Assembly (NCBI GenBank): GCA_902760595.1
Contig: CACWHI010000011.1
Span: forward strand, 1-47,933
Direction of reading: 5' to 3'
Source: an uncultured Eubacteriales bacterium
GTDB lineage: Bacteria > Bacillota > Clostridia > Christensenellales > Aristaeellaceae
DNA: 47,933 nt
Shown: piece after piece, positions 39,394 through 47,933 of the stretch
Layout: each line of letters opens with the position of its first letter
How positions within the stretch are numbered: position 1 is the stretch's first letter
Program-made: the position numbers and the translations under genes
The notes under the pieces: generated by a model
Told to the model about the DNA's origin: nothing
The model's input: the letters and a program-made list of their open reading frames with translations, nothing else
Database searches by the model: none

Positions 39394-42300
39394 TTACAAG
39401 GCTTTAATGACGCTTTCCAGCACGGGCACGGCGTCCCTGATCAGCTGCTCGTTGTCCTTCTTCTTTTCCTGGAAGATGAGCGCGGCTTCCCTGGAGGCGG
39501 AGAACATGAGGCGCTGATCGCCCTGGTCCTGCAGCGCGCGGTACAGGCGGTTGATATCCGGCATGTAATCCGGCGCGAGGCGCAGGACGAGGCTGCCCGG
39601 CGCCGCGGTCACCCGGTTGACGCCCAGGCGCGAGCACAGCGCGCGCAGGTGCGCGATGTCCACCAGGTTGACGACCTCCTGCGGCGGATCGCCGAAACGG
39701 TCGATCAGCTCCTCCAGCGCGTCCTCCCGGTCGACCCGGTTGCGGATGAGCGCGATGCGTTTGTAGATCTCCATGCGCTGCAGGTCGTCCCGCACATAGC
39801 GCTCGGGCAGGTAGGCGTCCACCCGCACGTCGATGCGCGTTTCCAGCTCCGGCTTGGGCGGCGCCTGGCCGGTCATTTCGCTCTGCGCCTCGCGTACCGC
39901 CTCGTTGATCAGCTTGACGTACATGTCATAGCCCACGGTGGAGACGTTGCCGCTCTGCTCGGGGCCGAAGATATTGCCCGCGCCGCGGATCTCCAGGTCG
40001 CGCATGGCGATGCGGAAGCCGGAACCGAACTCCGTGAACTCCCGGATGGCGCTCAGGCGCTTCTGCGCGTCCTCGGACAGCATTTTATCCGGCCGCACCG
40101 TAAAGTAGGCGTAGGCCATGCGGTTGGAGCGGCCCACGCGCCCGCGCAGCTGGTACAGTTGGGAAAGGCCGAAGCGGTCCGCGTCGAACACGATCAGCGT
40201 ATTGGCGTTGGGCACGTCCAGGCCGTTTTCGATGATGGTGGTGGAAAGCAGTACGTCGTAGCGCCCGTCGAAGAAATCCAGCATGATGTCCTCAAGGGCA
40301 TGCTCCTTCATCTGCCCGTGCGCCACGGCGATGCGGGCGTCCGGCAGCAGAGCCTGGAGCCGTGCGCGGAACTCGTCGATGGTCTGCACCCGGTTGTACA
40401 GGCAGTAGACCTGCCCCCCGCGGTTCATTTCGCGGCGGATGGCGTCGCGGATGACCGCGTCGCTGTAGTCGATCACATAGGTGCGCACGGGGTAGCGCTC
40501 CTCCGGCGGGGTTTCCAGCAGGCTCATGTCCCGAACGCCGATCATGCCCATGTGCAGGGTGCGCGGGATGGGCGTGGCAGAGAGCGTCAGCACGTCCACC
40601 GAAGTCTTCATGCGCTTGATGGTTTCCTTGTGGCCCACGCCGAAGCGCTGCTCCTCGTCCACGATCAGCAGGCCCAGGTTTTTGAACTGGACCTCCTTGG
40701 AGAGCATCCGGTGGGTGCCGACCAGGATATCCACCTTTCCCTCGGCTACGGCCTTGATGGTCTCCTTCTGCTGCTTCGCGGTACGGAAGCGGGAGATCAT
40801 ATCCACCGCCACCGGCAGGTCGCCGATGCGCTTGACGATGGTCAGGTAATGCTGCTGGACCAGGATGGTGGTCGGCGCGAGGAAGGCGACCTGCTTGCCG
40901 TCCATGACCGCCTTGAAGGCCGCGCGGAGGGCCACCTCGGTCTTGCCGTAGCCCACGTCGCCGCACAGCAGGCGGTCCATGTTTTTGGGCTGCTCCATAT
41001 CGTGGGTGATGTCGCGCACCGCCCGCTGCTGGTCCGGCGTCAGCTCATACGGGAACGCGTCCTCGAACTGGCGCTGCCAGGGCGTATCCGGCCCGAAGGC
41101 ATAGCCCGGCGTGGACTGCCGCGCGGCGTAGAGCTTGACCAGGTCGAAGGCCAGCTGCTTGAGGCCGGCGCGGACCTTTTTCGTCTGGCGCTGCCACTCG
41201 TTGCCGCCCAGGGAATTGAGCGGCGGCAGCTCGTCCGGGTTGCCGATATACTTCTGCACCCGGTCGAACTGGTCGATGGGCACATACAGCTTATCCTCGC
41301 CGCGGTAGTCGATCTTCAGGTAGTCGCGGTACTTGCCCTCGCTCTGCACGCGCTGGATGCCGCGGAAGATGCCGATGCCGTGCGCCTCGTGGACGACGTA
41401 GTCGCCTTCCTTCAGGTCGGTGAAGGCGTCCAGCTTTTCGCCGTTCTGCGCGGCCCGGCGCTGCTTGCGGTAGCCCGCGCCGAAGATATCGCTGTCGGAG
41501 ATCAGCACCGCCTTCTCGTCCGTCAGCAGCATGCCGTGAGAGAGTGTTTCCGTCAGGATGACGGGTGTGCGATCAAGGTCGCTTTCGCGCTCCGCGACGG
41601 GTACCTCCAGCTCCGCGTCGCGCAGGGCGTCCCGCAGGCGCTGGGAACGGGCCGCGCCGCCGGCCAGCAGGTACACCTGGTGCCCGCCCTCCGACCAGCG
41701 GACGATGTCCTTGGCCAGATCCCTGAGGCGCGTCATGTACTGGGAGGGCGACGGCGCCTTCAGCTGGATCGCCAGGTCCGGCCGGATGCCGCTCATATCC
41801 CGCAGGAAATCCTGGGTCAGCAGGAGGGGCAGCCCCTCCATCGCCCGCATCAGCGCCGCCTGGTCCAGAAGCAGGCCGCTCTGCTCCGGCACCGCCTCGT
41901 GGCGCTCCAGAGCGTTCTTCAGGTCCTCCGCGAAGCCGTCCAGACGGTCGCTGACGCGCTGGCGCAGGCTGTCCGGCTGGTCGATCAGGACGATGGGATC
42001 GTGGAACCAGCGCCTGAGCTGCGGCTCCGCCGTCCACGCCACGCCAGCCCACTGTCCGGCGTTGGGCAGGATGCCCGTTTCCTCCAGCGTGTCCGCGTCC
42101 ATCAGGAGCCGGCCCAGGCCCGTGCGGCTGGACATGCGCTGCGCGCCGTCCGCGTCCGCGAGGCCCGTCATCAGCAGATCCTGAGGCAGGCGGCGGATCT
42201 GCTCCCGCGTCCACGCGCGGATACGTTCCGCCGCCTCAGCCCGCTGCGCTTCGGGCACAAAGGTCAGCACGGCCGGCGGCAGCGAGACGGAGGAAAGCCT

Positions 42301-42942
42301 GTCCACGCTGCGCTGGGTCAGACAGTCGAACGAGCGGATGGAGTCGATCACATTATCGAAGAACTCCACGCGCACGGCGTGCTCCGCGTCCGGTGCGTAG
42401 ATATCCACGATCTCGCCGCGCCGGGCGAACTGGCCGCGGCCCTCGACCATATCCACGCGCTCGTAGCCGGCCGCGGCCAGGCGCCGGATCAGCTCGTCAG
42501 GCTCGATCTCCATATCCGTCATCAGGCGCACGGTGCGCTCGCGCACGGCGTCCACGTCCGGCAGCACGGTCATCAGGGCCTCCACGGTGGCCACGGTCAC
42601 GCCCGGTTCGCCATTCAGCACGCTCAGCAGCGTTTCCATCCGGGTATAGCCGGCCTCACGGCTGACCGTGCCCTGCACGAATTCCGGCATATCCGGGGTC
42701 AGCAGCCGCGGACGCGTGCCGAGCAGCTGGCCGCTGTCCTCCGACATGCGCATGGCCGAAGCCTCGTTCGGCGCGATCAGCAGCACGTGGCGGCGGGCGC
42801 TCCTTGAGAGCCAGCACGCCAGAAAGACCCGCGCGCCCTCGCACAGGTCATATACCGCCGCCGTCTGATTCGCCGCTACTGCGGCCCTGATTTTCTGAAA
42901 CGCTTCCCCGTTTCCGATCCGATCCAGTAATTGCTCAAGCAT
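39394..42942 (-). CDS. mfd: Transcription-repair coupling factor
   Basis: An 1182-residue Mfd, the ATP-dependent translocase that removes stalled RNA polymerase and recruits UvrA. The N-terminal UvrB-like part (ERVDMVEGRGQFARRGEIVDIYAP), the RNA-polymerase-interaction domain (EGDYVVHEAHGIGIFRGI), Walker A LLCGDVGYGKTE, DEEQ in LIVDEEQRFGVGHKE, and motif VI (QLYQLRGRVGRSNR) are present in order. Length is normal. The start overlaps the pth 3' end by 8 bp, so it is coupled to pth. Confidence 0.97.
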   Translation of the reverse strand: MLEQLLDRIGNGEAFQKIRAAVAANQTAAVYDLCEGARVFLACWLSRSARRHVLLIAPNEASAMRMSEDSGQLLGTRPRLLTPDMPEFVQGTVSREAGYTRMETLLSVLNGEPGVTVATVEALMTVLPDVDAVRERTVRLMTDMEIEPDELIRRLAAAGYERVDMVEGRGQFARRGEIVDIYAPDAEHAVRVEFFDNVIDSIRSFDCLTQRSVDRLSSVSLPPAVLTFVPEAQRAEAAERIRAWTREQIRRLPQDLLMTGLADADGAQRMSSRTGLGRLLMDADTLEETGILPNAGQWAGVAWTAEPQLRRWFHDPIVLIDQPDSLRQRVSDRLDGFAEDLKNALERHEAVPEQSGLLLDQAALMRAMEGLPLLLTQDFLRDMSGIRPDLAIQLKAPSPSQYMTRLRDLAKDIVRWSEGGHQVYLLAGGAARSQRLRDALRDAELEVPVAERESDLDRTPVILTETLSHGMLLTDEKAVLISDSDIFGAGYRKQRRAAQNGEKLDAFTDLKEGDYVVHEAHGIGIFRGIQRVQSEGKYRDYLKIDYRGEDKLYVPIDQFDRVQKYIGNPDELPPLNSLGGNEWQRQTKKVRAGLKQLAFDLVKLYAARQSTPGYAFGPDTPWQRQFEDAFPYELTPDQQRAVRDITHDMEQPKNMDRLLCGDVGYGKTEVALRAAFKAVMDGKQVAFLAPTTILVQQHYLTIVKRIGDLPVAVDMISRFRTAKQQKETIKAVAEGKVDILVGTHRMLSKEVQFKNLGLLIVDEEQRFGVGHKETIKRMKTSVDVLTLSATPIPRTLHMGMIGVRDMSLLETPPEERYPVRTYVIDYSDAVIRDAIRREMNRGGQVYCLYNRVQTIDEFRARLQALLPDARIAVAHGQMKEHALEDIMLDFFDGRYDVLLSTTIIENGLDVPNANTLIVFDADRFGLSQLYQLRGRVGRSNRMAYAYFTVRPDKMLSEDAQKRLSAIREFTEFGSGFRIAMRDLEIRGAGNIFGPEQSGNVSTVGYDMYVKLINEAVREAQSEMTGQAPPKPELETRIDVRVDAYLPERYVRDDLQRMEIYKRIALIRNRVDREDALEELIDRFGDPPQEVVNLVDIAHLRALCSRLGVNRVTAAPGSLVLRLAPDYMPDINRLYRALQDQGDQRLMFSASREAALIFQEKKKDNEQLIRDAVPVLESVIKAL

Positions 42943-43513
42943 TCATCGGTTTCCTATTATATTCGTTCATGGCCTTGTCGATGCCGTGCTCCACCCAGCA
43001 CAGGGCGGCGTCCGCCGCCAGCTGGTACGCGTTGAAGGCGGTCTCCCGGGCTTCGTGGGTATCAAAGTGCCCCAGCACGTAATCCGCCAGGTCCCATTCG
43101 GGGGGCGGGGCACCCATGCCGATGCGGATGCGCGGGAAATCCCCGCTGGCGGTATACTGCAGGATGCTCCTGAGCCCGTTGTGCGTGCCCGGGCCTCCCT
43201 TGGCGCGCAGGCGCACCTGGCCGAAGGGCAGGTCGATGTCGTCCACGATCAGCAGCATATTCTTCGGCTCCAGCTTGTACCAGCTGAGCGCCTCGCTGAC
43301 CGTCATGCCGCTCAGGTTCATAAAAGTCTGCGGCTTGATCAGCGCCACGCGCTCCCCCGCGATCACGGTTTCCCCGATGGTCGCGTGGCATTTCAGCTTC
43401 TTGATCGGCGTATTGAGGCGCATGCTCAGGATGTCCAGGGTATCGAACCCCGCGTTGTGCCTGGTATGCGCGTATTTGTCCCCGGGATTTCCCAGTCCCA
43501 CGATCGCCCGCAT
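42935..43513 (-). CDS. pth: Peptidyl-tRNA hydrolase
   Basis: A 192-residue Pth that frees tRNA from dropped-off peptidyl-tRNA. It opens MRAIVGLGNPGDKYAHTRHN with catalytic His19 and Asn20. PQTFMNLSGMTVSEA, the Asp in LLIVDDIDLPFG and GGPGTHNGLRSI are conserved. GGAGGAATT precedes the ATG. The pth-mfd order is typical of Bacillota. It is a further ribosome-clearing factor in the segment. Confidence 0.97.
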   Translation of the reverse strand: MRAIVGLGNPGDKYAHTRHNAGFDTLDILSMRLNTPIKKLKCHATIGETVIAGERVALIKPQTFMNLSGMTVSEALSWYKLEPKNMLLIVDDIDLPFGQVRLRAKGGPGTHNGLRSILQYTASGDFPRIRIGMGAPPPEWDLADYVLGHFDTHEARETAFNAYQLAADAALCWVEHGIDKAMNEYNRKPMNA

Positions 43514-43601
43514 AATTCCTCCGCTGTAAAGACATGATGATACCGCGCGCCGCGCTACCGCAGCACGCGAAAAGGCCGCAAATCGCTTTGCAGCAGACCG
43601 T

Positions 43602-43631
43602 ATTATACACGAATATCCTTACAGTTTTCAA
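43602..43631 (-). promoter_or_regulatory. Promoter of pth-mfd
   Basis: TTGAAA (43626-43631), 18 bp, TATAAT (43602-43607) on the minus strand; leader of about 80 nt with GC-rich hairpin potential. Confidence 0.75.
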
Positions 43632-43658
43632 CTCAAATTTTGGGAAAAGCAGACTATA

Positions 43659-43768
43659 AGGTAGGAAGTAGGAGTTAGGAAGTAGAAAGTAGTTATACTC
43701 GTGTGTGCTGCTCTGCCACTGCATGACATTTATTACTTCCTCCTTCCTCCTTCCTACTTTCTCCCTTC
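43659..43768. repeat. Heptad-repeat intergenic element F
   Basis: Left arm: GTAGGAA GTAGGAG TTAGGAA GTAGAAA GTAG (from 43661), an exact 7-bp period. Right arm (43733-43768): TTCCTCC TTCCTCC TTCCTAC units. The core is only ~40 bp, the shortest of the family. It lies between divergent pth and msmX. Confidence 0.8.
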
Positions 43769-43872
43769 GACCTTTAGCGTTCCGGCTTGCTCTTCCCGTT
43801 CTCGTCCTCCTGCACAAACGCCCAGCGCAATTTTTGTGAATCCCGTCAATAGCTTTTTTGGTCGGAAACCGA

Positions 43873-43878
43873 TATAAT
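43873..43878 (+). promoter_or_regulatory. -10 box for msmX
   Basis: TATAAT at 43873-43878 with start near 43885. No good -35 lies 16-18 bp upstream (TAGCTT at best), so an activator may be needed. Confidence 0.4.
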
Positions 43879-43949
43879 GTGGGCAGTTGAAAAAGGTGGG
43901 CGACCGCCTGAGCACTTCAATGATCTGAAACTGAAGGAGGAAGATTCCC

Positions 43950-45095
43950 ATGGCAAATGTATCTTTGCAGCACATCAGCAAGATCTATCCCGGCGGCGTA
44001 AAGGCCGTTGACGATTTCAACCTTGAGATCGCGGATAAGGAATTCATCGTTCTGGTCGGCCCCTCCGGCTGCGGTAAGTCCACCACGCTGCGCATGGTCG
44101 CCGGTCTGGAAGAGATCTCCGAAGGCGAGCTGTACATCGGCGATAAGCTGGTCAACGACGTCGCGCCGAAGGACCGCGACATCGCCATGGTGTTCCAGAA
44201 CTATGCCCTGTATCCCCACATGACCGTGTTTGACAACATGGCGTTCGGCCTGAAGCTGCGCAAGACCCCCAAGGATCAGATCAAGCAGCGCGTGGAAGAA
44301 GCCGCCCGCATCCTGGACATCGAGCACCTGCTCAACCGTAAGCCGAAGGCTCTGTCCGGCGGTCAGCGCCAGCGCGTCGCCCTGGGCCGCGCCATTGTGC
44401 GTGAGCCGAAGGTCTTCCTGATGGACGAGCCGCTGTCCAACCTGGACGCCAAGCTGCGTGTCGCCATGCGTACTGAGATCACCAAGCTTCACAACCGCCT
44501 GCAGACCACCTTCATCTACGTTACCCATGACCAGACCGAGGCCATGACCATGGGCTCCCGTATCGTCATCATGAAGGACGGCGTCATCCAGCAGACCGAT
44601 ACCCCGCAGAACAACTACGACTATCCCGCCAACAAGTTCGTGGCCGGCTTCATTGGCAGCCCGCAGATGAACTTCTTCGACGTCCACTTCTCCAAGCAGG
44701 GCGACAAGACCTACGCCGTGTTCGGTGAGAACGCCATCGCGGTCCCGAAGGAGATCCTCCGCCGCTTCAAGGATGAGAGCTACCTGCAGAAGGAAGTCAC
44801 CATGGGCATCCGTCCCGAAGATATCGACGACGATCCCGAGTTCGTGGCCGCGCATCCCGACAGCACCATCAAGGTCCATGTCGAAGTGACCGAGCTGATG
44901 GGCGCCGAGACCTACCTGTACTTCTCCACCTCCGGCAAGGAGAACAAGGAAGAGAACGTCATCGCCCGCGTCGATCCGCGCACCAAGACCCGCACCGGTG
45001 ATGACACCGTGGTCGCGCTGGACACCAGCCGTCTGCACTTCTTCGAGAAGGACACCAAGAACGAGGAGACCATCCTCAACCGCACCGCTCAGTAA
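43950..45095 (+). CDS. msmX: MsmX/UgpC-type multisugar ABC transporter ATPase (orphan)
   Basis: A 381-residue ATPase energising several sugar importers. It opens [20 protein letters not shown]. Walker [11 protein letters not shown], signature [14 protein letters not shown], Walker [19 protein letters not shown]-loop [12 protein letters not shown] and the C-terminal TOBE-type domain ([13 protein letters not shown]...) are present. No permease or binding protein is adjacent, as for Bacillus MsmX, which serves many importers. Codons are strongly biased to those of highly expressed genes. The leader AAGGAGGAAGATTCCC before ATGGC is almost identical to that of tuf. A terminator follows. Confidence 0.92.
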   Translation: MANVSLQHISKIYPGGVKAVDDFNLEIADKEFIVLVGPSGCGKSTTLRMVAGLEEISEGELYIGDKLVNDVAPKDRDIAMVFQNYALYPHMTVFDNMAFGLKLRKTPKDQIKQRVEEAARILDIEHLLNRKPKALSGGQRQRVALGRAIVREPKVFLMDEPLSNLDAKLRVAMRTEITKLHNRLQTTFIYVTHDQTEAMTMGSRIVIMKDGVIQQTDTPQNNYDYPANKFVAGFIGSPQMNFFDVHFSKQGDKTYAVFGENAIAVPKEILRRFKDESYLQKEVTMGIRPEDIDDDPEFVAAHPDSTIKVHVEVTELMGAETYLYFSTSGKENKEENVIARVDPRTKTRTGDDTVVALDTSRLHFFEKDTKNEETILNRTAQ

Positions 45096-45110
45096 TCAAT
45101 CGTCGTTTTT

Positions 45111-45143
45111 ACGGCAGAGGCTTTCGCGGCCTCTGCCGTTTTT
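45111..45143 (+). terminator. Terminator of msmX
   Basis: ACGGCAGAGGC (45111-45121) pairs with GCCTCTGCCGT (45129-45139), then TTTTG: a perfect 11-bp stem. Confidence 0.9.
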
Positions 45144-45172
45144 GTGTTTATGTAAAACGCATCTTTTGAATA

Positions 45173-45200
45173 TTGACAATAAACGTTCTTACGATATAAT
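45173..45200 (+). promoter_or_regulatory. Promoter of glgB
   Basis: TTGACA (45173-45178), 16 bp, TATAAT (45195-45200). The predicted leader is about 85 nt. Confidence 0.75.
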
Positions 45201-45291
45201 TTAGTTTATTGAGGTATGTCCTTTTCCCACGGAAAAAGCACCGTATGTCCGCTCATTCGGGCATCAATGATACTGATTGGAGGAAACTCGA

Positions 45292-47316
45292 ATGCTGACC
45301 TATCCCGAGCGCGCCTGTGACCGTCTGCTGCACATCGACCCCAGCCTGAACGCCTTTAAGCAGGACATCATGCTCAGGCTCAACCGCGTCAACGAAACGA
45401 CGAAGCGCCTGATGGGCGATAAGCAGGACCTGTCCAGCTTCGCGGACGGGTACATGTATTTCGGCTTCCACCGCACGGAAACAGGCTGGGTCTTCCGAGA
45501 GTGGCTGCCCGGCGCGGACAGGGTATTCCTGATGGGCGATTTCAACGGCTGGAAGAAGGACACGCATCCGCTGGAAAAGCTCGGCCCCGAAGGCGTATGG
45601 GAGATCCGGCTGGAGGGGCGCGACGCGCTCAAACACCAGCAGTACGTCAAGATCGTGGTGGAGAAGAACGGCCGGCTGATGGACCGCGTGCCCGCCTATA
45701 TCCGCCGCGCCGTGCTGAACCCTGTCACTCATGTGCTGGCCGGCCAGATCTGGGCGCCGGACGAGCCCTTCCAATGGACGGACGGCGATTTCTTCAAGAA
45801 ATCCCCCGTGGAGCCCCCCCTGATCTATGAAGCCCACGTGGGCATGGCCACCGAGAAGGAGGGCAAAGGCACCTACCGCGAGTTTGCGGACAATACCCTG
45901 CCGCGCATCGCTTCCCTCGGTTATACCGCCGTACAGCTGATGGCGATCCAGGAGCATCCCTATTACGCCTCCTTCGGCTACCAGGTGACCAATTTCTTCG
46001 CGCCCTCCTCCCACTTCGGCACGCCGGACGACCTGCGTTACCTGATCAACAAGGCGCACGCCCTGGGCCTGCACGTGCTGCTGGACGTGGTGCATTCCCA
46101 CGCCTGCCCCAATGTGGGCGAGGGCCTCAACCAACAGGACGGCACGGACGGCCAGTACTTCCTCGAAGGCGGCCGCGGCTGGCACATTGCCTGGAACACC
46201 CGGCTGTTCGACTACGGCAAGACCGAGGTGCTGCACTTCCTGCTCTCGAACCTCAAGTACTGGCAGGAGGAATTCCACTTCGACGGCTTCCGCTTCGACG
46301 GCGTGACCTCCATGATCTATGTGAATCACGGCCTGGGCGAGGCGTTCACCGATTACAGCATGTATTATTCCATGAACACGGACCTGAACGCCCTCGTCTA
46401 CCTGACGCTGGCCAACGCGCTGATCCACGAGGTGAACCCCTGCGCCCTCACCGTCGCCGAGGAGATGAGCGGCATGCCCGGCATGTGCCTGCCCGTCGGG
46501 GACGCCGGCATCGGCTTTGACTGCCGCCTGGCCATGGGCATCCCGGATTACTGGATCAAGCTGATCAAGGAAAGCCGCATGGAGGACTGGGACATGGGCA
46601 AGCTCTGGTACGAGCTGACGACCTCCCGGCCGAAGGAGAAGAACATCAGCTACGCCGAATCCCACGACCAGGCGCTGGTGGGCGACAAGACGATCATCTT
46701 CCGGCTGGCCGACGCGGAGATGTATACCGGCATGAACCGCCCGTACCATTCCCCCGTCATCGACAACGCCATCGACTACCACAAGCTGATCCGCTTCATC
46801 ACCCTGTCCTCCGCCAAGGACGGATACCTGAACTTCATGGGCAATGAGTTCGGGCACCCGGAATGGATCGACTTCCCGCGCGAGGGCAACGGCTGGAGCT
46901 ACAAGTATGCCCGCCGCCAGTGGAGCCTGAGCGACAACGGCCTCCTGAAATACAGCTGGCTGAACCAGTTCGACCGGGACATGGTCCACTTCATGCGCGA
47001 AAACGGCCTGCTGGGCGAGGCCGCCGAGCCGCTGTGGGTCGACCAGCAGAAGAAGCTGATCGTGTTCCGCCGCAAGGGCTTCATCTTCCTGTTCAACCTG
47101 CACCCCAGCGTCTCCCAGCCGGATCACTTCATTTCCGTGCCGCTCAGATCCCGGTGGATCACCGTATTCTCCAGCGACCGCGAGGAATACGGCGGTCAGG
47201 AGCGCATCAGCGAGGACTACGTCTACACCGCCCACACCGATCCCAGCTACGGCCCCGGCTTCACCTACTACCTGCCGGCCAGGACGGCGGCGGTACTGAA
47301 GGAAGTGCGCGGCTGA
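45292..47316 (+). CDS. glgB: 1,4-alpha-glucan branching enzyme (GH13, eukaryote-like subfamily)
   Basis: A 674-residue enzyme that makes alpha-1,6 branches in glycogen. It resembles the GH13_8 (eukaryote/Bacteroides-like) branching enzymes rather than the common bacterial GH13_9: YFGFHRTETGWVFREWLPGA, YEAHVGMATEKEGKGTYREF, DVVHSHACPN, FRFDGVTSMIY (nucleophile Asp), VAEEMSGMPG (acid Glu) and YAESHDQALVGDKT (Asp). The CBM48 module is present at ~50-150. The ATG at 45292 is set by GGAGGAAACTCGA. No other glycogen gene is adjacent. Confidence 0.93.
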   Translation: MLTYPERACDRLLHIDPSLNAFKQDIMLRLNRVNETTKRLMGDKQDLSSFADGYMYFGFHRTETGWVFREWLPGADRVFLMGDFNGWKKDTHPLEKLGPEGVWEIRLEGRDALKHQQYVKIVVEKNGRLMDRVPAYIRRAVLNPVTHVLAGQIWAPDEPFQWTDGDFFKKSPVEPPLIYEAHVGMATEKEGKGTYREFADNTLPRIASLGYTAVQLMAIQEHPYYASFGYQVTNFFAPSSHFGTPDDLRYLINKAHALGLHVLLDVVHSHACPNVGEGLNQQDGTDGQYFLEGGRGWHIAWNTRLFDYGKTEVLHFLLSNLKYWQEEFHFDGFRFDGVTSMIYVNHGLGEAFTDYSMYYSMNTDLNALVYLTLANALIHEVNPCALTVAEEMSGMPGMCLPVGDAGIGFDCRLAMGIPDYWIKLIKESRMEDWDMGKLWYELTTSRPKEKNISYAESHDQALVGDKTIIFRLADAEMYTGMNRPYHSPVIDNAIDYHKLIRFITLSSAKDGYLNFMGNEFGHPEWIDFPREGNGWSYKYARRQWSLSDNGLLKYSWLNQFDRDMVHFMRENGLLGEAAEPLWVDQQKKLIVFRRKGFIFLFNLHPSVSQPDHFISVPLRSRWITVFSSDREEYGGQERISEDYVYTAHTDPSYGPGFTYYLPARTAAVLKEVRG

Positions 47317-47350
47317 CCGGTCGTATCTGTGAAGCGTCAAGGATCCATCC

Positions 47351-47635
47351 ATGAATGCTTATAATTTCTATGTATACATCCTGACCAACGACTATAACAA
47401 CGTCATGTATATCGGCGTCACCAATGATTTGCGCCGCCGGATATCAGAGCACAAGAATGGCATTGTTGAAGGCTTCACAAAAAGGTACAATGTGCACAAG
47501 CTCGTTTATGTAGAGTATTATCAGGACATCCGCACAGCAACCGCACGTGAAAAACAGCTGAAGGGCTGGAAACGTGATAAGAAGAACGCGCTGGTAGAAT
47601 CGAAGAATCCTCAGTGGCGCGAATTGCCTGTTTGA
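47351..47635 (+). CDS. Small GIY-YIG nuclease-domain protein
   Basis: A 94-residue stand-alone GIY-YIG domain (YhbQ/UPF0213-like). Motifs are FYVYILTN and VMYIGVTN (the GIY and YIG strands), the catalytic-type Arg in NDLRRRISEHKNG and Glu in REKQLKGWKRDKK. AAGGATCCATCC precedes the ATG, and the gene starts 34 bp after glgB stop. Its composition is more AT-rich than glgB. Two inverted TGTCATCCTGA repeats follow at 47665-47815 and a third starts at 47878, which suggests an association with a repeat element. Confidence 0.85.
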   Translation: MNAYNFYVYILTNDYNNVMYIGVTNDLRRRISEHKNGIVEGFTKRYNVHKLVYVEYYQDIRTATAREKQLKGWKRDKKNALVESKNPQWRELPV

Positions 47636-47664
47636 ATGCTCGACAGTGCCATTTACACCATAGT

Positions 47665-47815
47665 TGTCATCCTGACCAGGGCGAGCAAAGCGAACCCGTC
47701 CGCGAAGGATCTCCCCTATTGCTGGCATTCGTCCACCGCTTGCCTCCTATAACGTCTCTGGAAAGGAGATCCTTCGCTCGCCCCTCTGGCGTGGGAGGAG
47801 CGGCTCAGGATGACA
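47665..47815. repeat. Inverted pair of TGTCATCCTGA...GAAGGATCT repeats (copies 2 and 3)
   Basis: Copy 2 (47665-47714) begins TGTCATCCTGACCAGGGCGA and ends GCGAAGGATCTCC. Copy 3 (47765-47815) is inverted, GGAGATCCTTCGCTCGCCCC to CAGGATGACA. About 50 bp separate them, so the pair could form a large imperfect hairpin. Confidence 0.8.
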
Positions 47816-47877
47816 AGGTAGCCTGAATGAACTGCATTTCAATTGCTACACCAAATCAATTCAGACTCATCAAGCGT

Positions 47878-47930
47878 TGTCATCCTGAGCAGGCCAAGCG
47901 AAGCGCGGCCGTCCGCGAAGGATCTCCCCC
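47878..47930 (+). repeat. TGTCATCCTGA...GAAGGATCT repeat, copy 4
   Basis: TGTCATCCTGAGCAGGCCAA to CGCGAAGGATCTCCCCC, direct orientation as copy 2. It lies at the window edge. Confidence 0.75.
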
Positions 47931-47933
47931 GTT

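Larger units (their letters stand above)
43514..43949. other. Divergent intergenic region with heptad element F
   Basis: No gene is supported. It contains the pth promoter (43602-43631), heptad element F (43659-43768), a weak rightward promoter for msmX and the msmX ribosome binding site. A long purine/pyrimidine strand asymmetry is visible in the two arrays. Confidence 0.6.
47636..47933. other. Repeat-rich 3' flank of the GIY-YIG gene
   Basis: No gene is supported. It holds three TGTCATCCTGA-type repeats (two inverted, one more in direct orientation) and short unique DNA between. The window ends just past the third copy. Confidence 0.7.

Noticed and set aside
39376-42807. 1143-codon open frame on the plus strand opposite mfd
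   Set aside because: It is a shadow of the GC-rich mfd gene in an antisense frame. It has no family motifs and an His/Gln/Arg-rich composition typical of such frames.
45253-47352. 699-codon minus-strand open frame opposite glgB
   Set aside because: Antisense shadow of glgB with low-complexity Val/Ala/His/Gln composition.

Overview
This window looks like a chromosomal segment of a GC-rich Bacillota, probably a Clostridia-class gut or rumen lineage. The reasons are strong AGGAGG-type ribosome binding sites, sigma-A-type promoters (TTGACA, 16-18 bp, TATAAT), the rimO-pgsA-recA block, an MsmX-type orphan ATPase, a PFL/ACT (UPF0210/UPF0237) pair, YlmH, ZnuCB-like genes and a LacI-controlled ABC operon. 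The lineage is an inference; no rRNA gene is present. Most of the sequence is dense housekeeping and carbohydrate genes. The unusual content lies in a few gene architectures and in the intergenic DNA.

Layout. 1-2770: the 5' end of tuf with an upstream tRNA-Gly(CCC), panE-like, rpmB, then an orphan transcription unit of about 466 nt (2250-2717) with a consensus promoter and terminator but no convincing ORF. 2783-6430: secreted SH3-like protein and SGNH hydrolase, divergent from galE-apbE. 6697-10547: a membrane-anchored MerR-zinc-ribbon regulator and a transglutaminase/ACT/PFL operon. 10814-21488: DIP1984-like protein, LysA-like decarboxylase, GH94 phosphorylase, and a LacI/binding protein/fused permease/ATPase/TIM-barrel operon. 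21670-23215: a small LysM protein with a double-glycine leader and an AT-rich islet (XRE regulator divergent from a membrane zinc-ribbon protein). 23216-27840: DnaQ-like exonuclease, TRIC channel, and a Tet(M)/EF-G-like GTPase fused to a NYN (YacP/Rae1-like) nuclease domain, head-to-head with YlmH. 28015-32471: psuG, deoxyinosine glycosylase, SpoU methyltransferase and a large unknown protein. 32693-39292: GH13 glucosidase, znuB-znuC, recA, pgsA, rimO. 39394-43513: mfd and pth. 43950-47635: msmX, glgB and a small GIY-YIG protein.

How the genes work together. Carbohydrate uptake and storage dominates: GH94, GH13, GlgB, GalE, MsmX and the LacI operon. A second theme is translation and ribosome maintenance: EF-Tu, bL28, RimO, Pth, SpoU, YlmH and the GTPase-nuclease fusion. 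A third is DNA repair: RecA, Mfd and the deoxyinosine glycosylase.

The best candidates for something undescribed are: (1) the ribosomal-protection-type GTPase fused to a Rae1-like nuclease domain, divergent from YlmH/RqcP2 across only 32 bp; (2) the 466-nt RNA; (3) six intergenic elements built from period-7 purine arrays, most with an inverted array at the other end, often abutting stop codons; and (4) a GIY-YIG gene beside inverted TGTCATCCTGA repeats. All functional claims rest on motif reading; no database search was run.
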